Below, piece by piece: positions 7,578 to 13,234 of a stretch of DNA of 13,511 nt; position 1 is the stretch's first letter, and each line of letters begins with the position of its first letter. The stretch covers positions 1 through 13,511 of the forward strand of contig JAVBOF010000074.1 in assembly GCA_031550915.1 (NCBI GenBank), read 5' to 3'. The notes beneath the pieces are model-generated. The model had not been told where the DNA came from and made no database searches. It saw nothing but the letters and a program-made list of their open reading frames with translations. This DNA comes from JAVBOF01 sp031550915 (GTDB lineage Bacteria; Bacillota; Clostridia; Christensenellales; MGBC116941). A program made the translations under genes and the position numbers.

Positions 7578-7609
7578 AAAGCCCGTATATATTTATATAT
7601 ACGGGCTTT
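7578..7609 (-). terminator. Terminator downstream of the 201-residue anchored protein gene
   Basis: A perfect 14-base-pair stem (7578-7591 with 7596-7609) has a 4-base loop and an AAAGCCCGTATATA arm. On the - strand it ends in TTTT. It begins 22 bases past the stop codon at 7631, so mazF probably needs its own promoter. Confidence 0.88.
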
Positions 7610-7630
7610 GTAATACCGAATACCAGCGTT

Positions 7631-8236
7631 TCAGCTGTTATAACCGCTCCGCTTCACTCCAAAGATCCGGTCAAAGAATCCGTTCGTTTTATTTACGATT
7701 GCGCCTATAGGCGTATCTCCAACGGGAAGGTCTTTATATATCTTCCAATCGAATATATTGAAATACAGTTCCTTTCCAGTTTCCGATATCAATCCTACAT
7801 ACAGTTTTCTGCCGTCATAATAGATACCGCCCTTTTCCACATACATCCCTGCTTCTTTGGTTATCCATTCCATATTGGCATCTATGATATCATATGGATT
7901 TCCAAAACGATTGTAATCCATCAGCATATCCTTTGAAAGATGTGCGGAAATGACGATCGACGAACTTTCCGCTCCGTTCTTAACAAGGAAAATATATGCC
8001 GTCTTCCCTCCGTGGAAAGCTTTAGTTTCAATAGGGGCACTTTCCAATACAGCATTTGGCCAAAAGTAACCTATCCCGCTTTCTTTTATCTCCGCAAATT
8101 GCTTTTTCGCCTCCGCATACGCCTGGTTCTCGTCGATCTCTTTGCCCGGAACCGCCTGCCACGAAAGGGCAAAAAGCAGTATTGCAATTAAAAACGGTAC
8201 CGCCCAACTAAACAGATACCAATGTTTATTCTTCAT
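7631..8236 (-). CDS. Unknown membrane-anchored protein, 201 residues
   Basis: I do not recognise the family. Residues 7-27 form one hydrophobic segment after a short basic start (MKNKHW), so it is probably a signal anchor with the rest outside the cell. The soluble part begins with a short helical stretch (NQAYAEAKKQFAEI, 37-50). After it comes a mixed region with several beta-like stretches (TAYIFLVKNG, SSIVISAHL, KLYVGLI, ELYFNIFDW) that could form one compact domain. There are no cysteines and no recognisable catalytic motif. ATG 8236 has a weak AGGA eight bases upstream and lies about 30 bases from the start site predicted by the promoter at 8274-8302. A strong terminator follows, so it appears monocistronic. 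It is divergent from the ACT-domain gene. Confidence 0.75.
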   Translation of the reverse strand: MKNKHWYLFSWAVPFLIAILLFALSWQAVPGKEIDENQAYAEAKKQFAEIKESGIGYFWPNAVLESAPIETKAFHGGKTAYIFLVKNGAESSSIVISAHLSKDMLMDYNRFGNPYDIIDANMEWITKEAGMYVEKGGIYYDGRKLYVGLISETGKELYFNIFDWKIYKDLPVGDTPIGAIVNKTNGFFDRIFGVKRSGYNS

Positions 8237-8273
8237 CTAAACTGTCCTGTCCAAATCATTATTAAGATATTTT

Positions 8274-8302
8274 ATTATACATACATGCCATAGTTATTTC
8301 AA
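8274..8302 (-). promoter_or_regulatory. Promoter of the 201-residue anchored protein gene
   Basis: On the - strand, TTGAAA (8297-8302) and a perfect TATAAT (8274-8279) are separated by 17 bases. The start site would be near 8267, giving a leader of about 30 bases. Its -35 box coincides with the possible -35 box of the divergent + strand promoter. Confidence 0.82.
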
Positions 8303-8325
8303 ACTGGCCAAAAACTTGTTATTAT
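8297..8325 (+). promoter_or_regulatory. Candidate promoter of the ACT-domain gene giving a leaderless mRNA
   Basis: TATTAT at 8320-8325 (5 of 6 consensus) is preceded by TGT, making an extended -10 (TG-n-TATTAT). A weak TTTCAA lies 17 bases upstream at 8297-8302. The expected start site is near 8332, the A of the ATG itself. No Shine-Dalgarno sequence occurs in the preceding 20 bases. Confidence 0.5.
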
Positions 8326-8331
8326 TGTTAC

Positions 8332-8733
8332 ATGAAGTTTTCAATACGTTTTCTTGAAGGTGAATATTGCATAGCCAAACTCAAAAACCCGCCTGTAGAG
8401 TTCCCTCCCTGCGGGTTTTGCACCTATGCACAAACGCATAGCGAGCTTTCTTTGGCATGTTTATACAAGTACGCTCCCAAGACAGCCGATAAGATCGAAC
8501 GAGACTATTGCCTGTTTTTCATCGAAGGTGTTCTGGATTTTTCATTGACAGGAGTTTTGGCGGGCATCCTTGATGCTCTTAGGGATGCAGGTATCCCAGT
8601 ACTTGCTTTTTCCACATTTGACACTGATTATATAATGATAAAGCAAAGCGAAGTGAATAACGCCCTGCGTATCCTATTGGACAATGGCTATGCTATCAAT
8701 CAAAACTATGTACCTGCAGGAGTGAAAAATTGA
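8332..8733 (+). CDS. ACT-domain protein (ACT_7-like amino-acid sensor domain)
   Basis: A 133-residue protein that looks like the small two-ACT-fold proteins with a C-terminal ACT_7 domain. The signature region is IEGVLDFSLTGVLAGILDALRDAGIPVLAFSTFDTDYIMI (about 64-103), followed by a closing helix and NGY. The N-terminal half (about 1-55) matches the degenerate first ACT unit, with THSELSLAC at 35-43. ACT units bind small ligands, usually amino acids, and no enzyme is attached, so a sensor role is inferred; its target is unknown. Unusual points are four cysteines in the N-terminal half (13, 27, 30, 43) plus Cys60, including PPCGFC, and the missing ribosome binding site. The last 38 bases overlap the 3' end of the metallophosphoesterase gene on the other strand. 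Confidence 0.85.
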   Translation: MKFSIRFLEGEYCIAKLKNPPVEFPPCGFCTYAQTHSELSLACLYKYAPKTADKIERDYCLFFIEGVLDFSLTGVLAGILDALRDAGIPVLAFSTFDTDYIMIKQSEVNNALRILLDNGYAINQNYVPAGVKN

Positions 8734-9385
8734 GATAATCGCAAGATACGGGCTGATAAAACACACGGTCTATCACACCGCAAAACGCCTTATCCAGGGT
8801 TTTGCCATGCAGATGCCCGTAGACTACAAGACGTACGCCATAATCAGAAAACAATTTGGTAAAGCCGGACGGCTCTCTTTTTTCATTAAATGGGGGGTAA
8901 TGCATCATGCAAACTTCCGGTATGCATTTCGCGCTTTTAAGCGAAAGCTCGAGCCGGGCGATCTCCCGTTTATATATCTTCCCGTCTTCTTCAGAATAAT
9001 TGTATCCGGAAGGGCATGTCCACCCGCGTGAACCGCAAATGGACATACCTCCTATTTCAAAGCTGTTGTTTTGTAGCGCATACATATGCTCAGGCAGCAT
9101 TTGGCAAACCTTGGAATATGATTGCCACCAATAGTCATGGTTGCCTCGCAATATCAGTTTTTTCCCCGGCATCTCACTTACAGAATTAATATCCGGCAGG
9201 GCATCCACCGCCTTCATAGCCCAAGACAGATCACCCGGTAGCAAAACAAGGTCATCCTTAGAAACAAGTTCCTGCCATGAAGATTTTATCTTTTCCCAAT
9301 GCAAATACCAATTATCGCCAAAAATATCCATCGCCTTGTTATCGACGGTGGATAGATGCAGATCACTTATAGCATATATTTTCAT
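8696..9385 (-). CDS. Calcineurin-like metallophosphoesterase
   Basis: A 229-residue two-metal phosphoesterase, probably cytosolic since no signal peptide or membrane segment is present. All the metal-site blocks are there: Asp8-x-His10 (SDLHLS), Asp52 (GDLSWAM), Asn82-His83 (RGNHDYWW), His162 (MMHYPPF) and His191-x-His193 (YGHLHG). The GDLSWAM and GNHDYWW versions are typical of an uncharacterised Firmicute subgroup whose substrate is not known; nucleotide, phosphodiester or phosphoprotein targets are all possible. Start: ATG 9385 with AGGA at good spacing; an adjacent in-frame TTG at 9388 is less likely. The gene follows the double zinc-ribbon gene by 43 bases with no terminator between, so the two are probably co-transcribed. 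No terminator is visible at its 3' end, which overlaps the ACT gene. Confidence 0.93.
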   Translation of the reverse strand: MKIYAISDLHLSTVDNKAMDIFGDNWYLHWEKIKSSWQELVSKDDLVLLPGDLSWAMKAVDALPDINSVSEMPGKKLILRGNHDYWWQSYSKVCQMLPEHMYALQNNSFEIGGMSICGSRGWTCPSGYNYSEEDGKIYKREIARLELSLKSAKCIPEVCMMHYPPFNEKREPSGFTKLFSDYGVRLVVYGHLHGKTLDKAFCGVIDRVFYQPVSCDYLNFSLLQVHSFD

Positions 9386-9428
9386 CAAATAATCCTGCCC
9401 CCACGGCTAAATCGGGCAAACGCCCATA

Positions 9429-9848
9429 TCAATAATCCGAATCCTCATTTTCATCCTCGGAAGGATCCCGGTACTCTTCCTCTTCAATATCCTCGTCTTC
9501 ATCATCCATGCGCAGAGCTTCATCTATTTCCTCAAGCTCATTTTCAGGGATATCCCTGTTCAGGTCTATGTCTATCTCCTCAAGACCGGATACTTCGTTC
9601 ATCTCAAGATCATCCTTGCTTTCCTCTAAAGCAGCTAGTTCCACGCTCTCCTGCCTCTTTTTCTCGCGCATACAGAAAATGCATAGTTCCTCATTCCTTA
9701 CAACCGGGTGTTCATTGCATTCCGGGCATAGATCTATCTGTTCTTCGGAGTCCTTTTCCCTGCGCATTTCCTTTTTGCAAACATCGCAATATACTTCGGT
9801 ATCGTTCATATAGTTGAGTTCGCATCTCGGGCATTTTGTCAAAGCCAT
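9429..9848 (-). CDS. Tandem zinc-ribbon protein with acidic tail (unknown function)
   Basis: A 139-residue soluble protein I cannot assign to a named family. It has two CxxC-x11-CxxC modules: Cys6/9/21/24 and Cys41/44/56/59. All four positions repeat with an exact shift of 35 residues, which indicates an internal duplication of a small zinc-binding unit. After a short basic stretch (REKKRQ, 61-66), residues 67-139 are strongly acidic, with about half of them Asp or Glu, and probably disordered. This layout suggests binding to a nucleic-acid or ribonucleoprotein machine, with the tail mimicking nucleic acid or holding a partner; that is inference only. ATG 9848 has GGAGG seven bases upstream. 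The gene has a good promoter at 9964-9992 and a leader of about 110 bases. It precedes the metallophosphoesterase gene by 43 bases. Confidence 0.85.
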   Translation of the reverse strand: MALTKCPRCELNYMNDTEVYCDVCKKEMRREKDSEEQIDLCPECNEHPVVRNEELCIFCMREKKRQESVELAALEESKDDLEMNEVSGLEEIDIDLNRDIPENELEEIDEALRMDDEDEDIEEEEYRDPSEDENEDSDY

Positions 9849-9881
9849 TTATTTGCCTCCGGCATATAATTTAATAAGCTT

Positions 9882-9908
9882 GCGGAAAGATATCCGTATA
9901 CTTTCCGT
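9882..9908 (-). other. Leader hairpin upstream of the zinc-ribbon gene
   Basis: CGGAAAG (9883-9889) pairs with CTTTCCG (9901-9907), extended by one G-T pair, around an 11-base loop. It lies in the predicted leader about 35-60 bases before the start codon and is not followed by a T run. It could influence mRNA stability or translation. It does not resemble a riboswitch known to me. Confidence 0.4.
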
Positions 9909-9963
9909 ATCGCTTTTATATTCTATTAAGATCACAAATAATTATTCCACTGATTCAAATATA

Positions 9964-9992
9964 ATTATGCGCAGGACAAATTGGCCTGTCAA
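9964..9992 (-). promoter_or_regulatory. Promoter of the zinc-ribbon/metallophosphoesterase unit
   Basis: On the - strand, a perfect TTGACA (9987-9992) is followed after 17 bases by CATAAT (9964-9969, 5 of 6 consensus). The start site would be near 9957. It lies in the 240-base gap after engB. The rest of that gap is AT-rich and shows no gene or convincing terminator. Confidence 0.75.
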
Positions 9993-10088
9993 GGCAAAAA
10001 CAGTTAATTTAATAAATTTAAATATTCTCTTTTAGGAATCGACAGAAAATTATAGCGGGTCATGTCGAAAAACTCACAGGTTACTTTG

Positions 10089-10676
10089 CTATGTCAATAT
10101 AATGCTGTCAAAGGCATCTAGCAACCTCTGTTTACCGTGCCTTTCAACAGCGGAAAACGGTATTATGTCGCATGACTCCGGCAGGCTGAGTGTCTTTCGT
10201 ATATCCCGCAGATGTGTTATCCATTTGCTCTTGGCTATCTTGTCACATTTGGTCGCGACTATTGTAAAGTCATATCCAAAATGCCGTAACCAAACACACA
10301 TCTGTATATCGTTCAGGCTGGGCGCATGGCGCATATCCACAAGCATTATAATATGGCAAAGCTTTTCGCTGCTCTGCAAATATGATTCGATCATCTCTCC
10401 CCATCTTGCCTGTTCCGTCTTCGATGCTTTGGCAAATCCATATCCCGGGAGGTCTACCAAAACAAATAATCCATTTATTTCAAAGAAATTCAAAAGCCTC
10501 GTTTTTCCGGGGGTATTGCCTATCTTAGCGAGCTTATTGTTGTTGGTTATACAATTGATAAGAGAGGATTTCCCAACATTGGACCTGCCTACTATCGCAA
10601 CCTCGGGCAAACCCGTCTCCGGCGCTTCCGATGCTTGCGCCGCGCTTTTAAGGAAAACTGCTTTCTTAATATCCAT
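10089..10676 (-). CDS. engB: Ribosome-assembly GTPase EngB (YsxC/YihA family)
   Basis: A 195-residue single-domain TRAFAC GTPase. Family members (YsxC in Bacillus, YihA in E. coli) assist late assembly of the large ribosomal subunit and are essential in many bacteria. All G motifs are readable: G1 GRSNVGKSS at 30-38, the switch I Thr in TPGKTR (55-60), G3 DLPGYG at 75-80, G4 TKCD at 142-145 and G5 FSAV at 174-177. Start ATG 10676 is preceded by GAGGGG, which overlaps the stop codon of dusB. The 8-base gap suggests that translation of the two genes is coupled. It is the last gene of the unit, and the downstream gap has no clear terminator. The antisense + strand frames here are shadows. Confidence 0.97.
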   Translation of the reverse strand: MDIKKAVFLKSAAQASEAPETGLPEVAIVGRSNVGKSSLINCITNNNKLAKIGNTPGKTRLLNFFEINGLFVLVDLPGYGFAKASKTEQARWGEMIESYLQSSEKLCHIIMLVDMRHAPSLNDIQMCVWLRHFGYDFTIVATKCDKIAKSKWITHLRDIRKTLSLPESCDIIPFSAVERHGKQRLLDAFDSIILT

Positions 10677-10684
10677 ATTGCCCC

Positions 10685-11680
10685 TCAGACTTTCGAATAC
10701 CTTTGTTTTACATAGGTATGTAAATATCCGCGATAATCCTCCAAAATGCCTTCCATATTACCCATAGTTGTACAGGCATTTATCGATTCCCTTATTTTGG
10801 TAGCATTTGCAAGACCTTTGATATACCATGCCACATGCTTGCGCATCTCCAAAACCGCCCGCTTTTCGCCCTTATCCTCCAGCATCATCCTTGCGTGCAA
10901 AAGCGCGGTATCCAACCGTTCGTCCGCGTCAGGCGTATTGTATGGCTTCCCATCCAGATGATCCAGTATCTGCCCGAATATCCACGGGTTTCCCATCGCA
11001 CCGCGTGCTACCATTACACCGTCACAGCCTGTCTGCTCCATCATGCGCTTCGCATCTTCCGGGGCAAACACATCACCGTTTCCAATAACGGGTATATCTA
11101 CGGCCGCCTTTACTTTGGATATTATATCCCAGTCTGCCCTGCCGTGATAAAACTGCTCCCGCGTCCTGCCGTGTATTATCAAGGCGGAAGCTCCGCTGTC
11201 TTGCGCCATCCGCGCAAACTCTACAGCGTTTATATTCTGCTCGTCCCACCCTTTACGGAATTTTGCCGTAACCGGCACGGGAGAGCTCTTTACAACGGAA
11301 GCAATTATCTTGGAAGCGAGTCCGATGTCCTTCATAAGCGCGCTGCCTTCGTCGTTTCTCGTTATCTTTGGCGCAGGGCATCCGCAGTTGATATCCAATA
11401 CCTTGATATCTCCACTGCTTTCGCAAACCGACTTCGCCATATCCGCGACTATCTGGGGATCGGAGCCAAAAAGCTGAACACCATAGTTTTTTCCTTTTTT
11501 TCCAAGCAACAACCTGCCCGTGCGTTCACCGCCATAAAAAAGCCCCTTTGCGCTGACCATTTCCGAATAAACCAGCCCACAGGACATATTCTGGCATATC
11601 TCCCTAAATGAACTATCGGTAACGCCCGCCATAGGAGCAAGGAATATATTATTGTCTGGAACGAAACCCCCGATATGCAT
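10685..11680 (-). CDS. dusB: tRNA-dihydrouridine synthase, DusB family
   Basis: An FMN-dependent enzyme that reduces specific uridines of tRNA to dihydrouridine using NADPH. The 331-residue length is normal for DusB. Visible blocks are APMAGVTD (15-22, FMN site), the catalytic Cys101 in NCGCPAPKI, Lys140 (AKFRKGW), His170-Arg172 in HGRTREQFYHGRADW, GNGDV (200-204) and GVMVARGAMGNPWIF (221-235). The C-terminal helical tRNA-recognition domain is present (HVAWYIKGL region). ATG 11680 is the first possible start after an in-frame stop. The nearest purine-rich sites are AGG close to the ATG and GAGGTGA 13 bases upstream. The gene follows the anchored NTF2-like gene by 13 bases and precedes engB by 8, so the three probably form an operon. 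Confidence 0.96.
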   Translation of the reverse strand: MHIGGFVPDNNIFLAPMAGVTDSSFREICQNMSCGLVYSEMVSAKGLFYGGERTGRLLLGKKGKNYGVQLFGSDPQIVADMAKSVCESSGDIKVLDINCGCPAPKITRNDEGSALMKDIGLASKIIASVVKSSPVPVTAKFRKGWDEQNINAVEFARMAQDSGASALIIHGRTREQFYHGRADWDIISKVKAAVDIPVIGNGDVFAPEDAKRMMEQTGCDGVMVARGAMGNPWIFGQILDHLDGKPYNTPDADERLDTALLHARMMLEDKGEKRAVLEMRKHVAWYIKGLANATKIRESINACTTMGNMEGILEDYRGYLHTYVKQRYSKV

Positions 11681-11693
11681 TCCGGCCTAAACG

Positions 11694-12347
11694 TCACCTC
11701 TTGTTTTTACTCTTTGCGGTTGGAGTTGGTTCCGGCGTAGGCGTGGCTTTTTCCGTAGGCTCCGGTGTAAGCGACGGTGCCAATGTCTTTGCCGGGATTA
11801 TCTCCGGCAAAACAATATCCTTGACCTTCTTCATGCTGTAAATGCGCCAGATACCGTTCGATCTTCTCAACACCAGCTCATATTCAGCGTTTTCCCATTT
11901 AGGAGCTTTGTTGGCCTTATCTCCGGATTGTTCGTCCGCCTCAGACTTGTCCGCCGGTTCATACCGCGCATCTATCATCCAAACCCTATCAAGCATTTTT
12001 ACGGTGGCAACATCCCTATTTGGAGCAAGCCATACCCATTCCATTTCGATATCGTGCATTATCTCGATAACGTTAAAATCCTCATAGCGTTTATCGTTGA
12101 GCAGATCATCCTTAAGAATACAGTCCTTGTAAAAATAATTGTTCAATTCGCTCGGTTCAACCTGCTCCATATGCATAACGACCGCTGCGCGCTTCTGCAT
12201 AGCATCCGCAAGCAACACATATATATTTGAAATATTCGATGAATAGAAAAATGCCAGATTTACAAGTACAACAACAATAACAACGATCAGCGCATTTTTT
12301 ACAACAAACCATATAAGTCTTAATAAATAGGATAGAGCCTTTGGCAT
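11694..12347 (-). CDS. Membrane-anchored protein with possible NTF2-like domain and Thr/Pro-rich tail
   Basis: A 217-residue protein of unknown function. One transmembrane segment lies at about 17-36 (ALIVVIVVVLVNLAFF) after a basic N-terminus, so the remainder is probably outside the cell. Residues about 47-178 contain helices followed by strands (DVATVKMLDRVWMID, YELVLRRSNGIWRIYSMKKV). The last strand pair resembles the end of NTF2-like or SnoaL-like domains, which is only a weak structural guess. A charged insert (about 131-150) interrupts the strands. The tail (about 186-217) is built of Thr-Pro-Glu-Pro repeats and ends KSKNKR, like a wall-spanning linker. ATG 12347 was chosen because AGGCGG precedes it; an earlier in-frame start at 12386 lies inside the promoter region. 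It is first in the unit with dusB and engB. Confidence 0.78.
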   Translation of the reverse strand: MPKALSYLLRLIWFVVKNALIVVIVVVLVNLAFFYSSNISNIYVLLADAMQKRAAVVMHMEQVEPSELNNYFYKDCILKDDLLNDKRYEDFNVIEIMHDIEMEWVWLAPNRDVATVKMLDRVWMIDARYEPADKSEADEQSGDKANKAPKWENAEYELVLRRSNGIWRIYSMKKVKDIVLPEIIPAKTLAPSLTPEPTEKATPTPEPTPTAKSKNKR

Positions 12348-12376
12348 CACAATACCGCCTTTAAATTCTAAAAAGA

Positions 12377-12405
12377 ATGATAACATAATAAGCTTAAATT
12401 GTAAA
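12377..12405 (-). promoter_or_regulatory. Promoter of the anchored protein-dusB-engB unit, with an overlapping inverted repeat
   Basis: On the - strand, TTTACA (12400-12405, 5 of 6 consensus) and TATCAT (12377-12382, 5 of 6) are 17 bases apart. An inverted repeat TTGTAA-n7-TTACAA (12399-12417) covers the -35 box and could be an operator or a weak terminator of ecfT. A small ATTCT/AGAAT hairpin lies at 12365-12378, at the -10 box and predicted start of the RNA. Confidence 0.7.
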
Positions 12406-12439
12406 ACAACATTACAAAAGCTTTACAGGTTTTACCCAA

Positions 12440-13234
12440 TTAGGCAAACAACGCCAACAAAATCCCAAATACTACAACGATCACCGTGGCTATTATATCC
12501 CGCAAAGCAAAATGGCTTTCGCGCATCTTTGTACGGCCGTCCCCGCCTTTATAGCATCTGGCTTCCATGGCCAAAGCGAGTTCATCCGCCCTTCTAAACG
12601 CGCTTATAAAAAGCGGAACGAGCAAAGGTATCATGGCTTTTGCGCGCTTGAATATATTGCCGCTTTCAAAGTCCGCGCCCCTTGCCATCTGCGCCCTTTT
12701 TATCTTTTCTGTTTCATCTAAAAGTGTAGGTATAAACCGCAGGGCAATAGACATCATCATGGCCATCTCGTGTACCGGAAAACGCACTTTCCTAAGCGGA
12801 GACATCAATCTTTCGATACCATCCGTAAGCTCGATAGGCGAAGCCGTAAGCGTCATAACCGTTGCCCCGGCTATAAGGAATACAAGCCTTAAGCCCAGAA
12901 AAGCAGCTTGGCGAAGGCCTTCCCTGTATACCTTAATAAAGCCCCATTCAAACAGCATATCCTTGCCGCCAACAAAAAATATATTCAAAACGACCGTAAA
13001 CACGAGTATAAAAAGCAAAGGCTTCAAGCTTCTCAAAAAATACGAAAAAGGTATCCCCGTAAGAAAAATTACTATTCCGAAAAACACTGCCATAAACGCA
13101 TATCCATAGAGGTGATCCACCAAAAACACACAGACCATAAACAGCAAAGTAAGAACGATCTTTGTACGCGCGTCAAGCCTATGTATTATGGATTTGCCCG
13201 GATAATATGATCCAATGGTGATATTACTTGCCAT
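12440..13234 (-). CDS. ecfT: ECF transporter transmembrane T component
   Basis: The membrane scaffold of energy-coupling-factor importers. It couples ATP hydrolysis by two EcfA subunits to movement of exchangeable substrate-binding S components, typically for vitamins or transition metals. The 264-residue protein has several hydrophobic stretches (about 27-40, 43-60, 72-88, 112-132 and 246-264). The two cytoplasmic coupling-helix signatures are present: Ala-Arg-Gly at 184-186 (AQMARGADF) and Ala-Arg-Cys at 225-227 (AMEARCYKGG). ATG 13234 has GGAGG five bases upstream; an in-frame TTG at 13246 is rejected. The gene overlaps the end of ecfA by 11 bases, so the two are translationally coupled. 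No S component is in view, which fits a shared (group II) module, and the substrate cannot be read from this window. Confidence 0.95.
   Translation of the reverse strand: MASNITIGSYYPGKSIIHRLDARTKIVLTLLFMVCVFLVDHLYGYAFMAVFFGIVIFLTGIPFSYFLRSLKPLLFILVFTVVLNIFFVGGKDMLFEWGFIKVYREGLRQAAFLGLRLVFLIAGATVMTLTASPIELTDGIERLMSPLRKVRFPVHEMAMMMSIALRFIPTLLDETEKIKRAQMARGADFESGNIFKRAKAMIPLLVPLFISAFRRADELALAMEARCYKGGDGRTKMRESHFALRDIIATVIVVVFGILLALFA

Noticed and set aside
9356..9817. 153- and 101-codon + strand frames opposite the zinc-ribbon gene
   Set aside because: They are the antisense of acidic Glu/Asp codons, giving artificial Ser/Pro-rich translations, and lack ribosome binding sites.
10039..10068. 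TCGACA/TGTCGA inverted repeat downstream of engB as a terminator
   Set aside because: Only six base pairs, an 18-base loop and no T run on the - strand side.
10102..10767. 221-codon + strand open frame opposite engB
   Set aside because: It mirrors a complete EngB gene on the other strand, has no ribosome binding site or family-like sequence, and is a shadow frame.
10835..11611. 258-codon + strand open frame opposite dusB
   Set aside because: Fully antisense to an intact DusB with all catalytic motifs; composition is that of a shadow frame.
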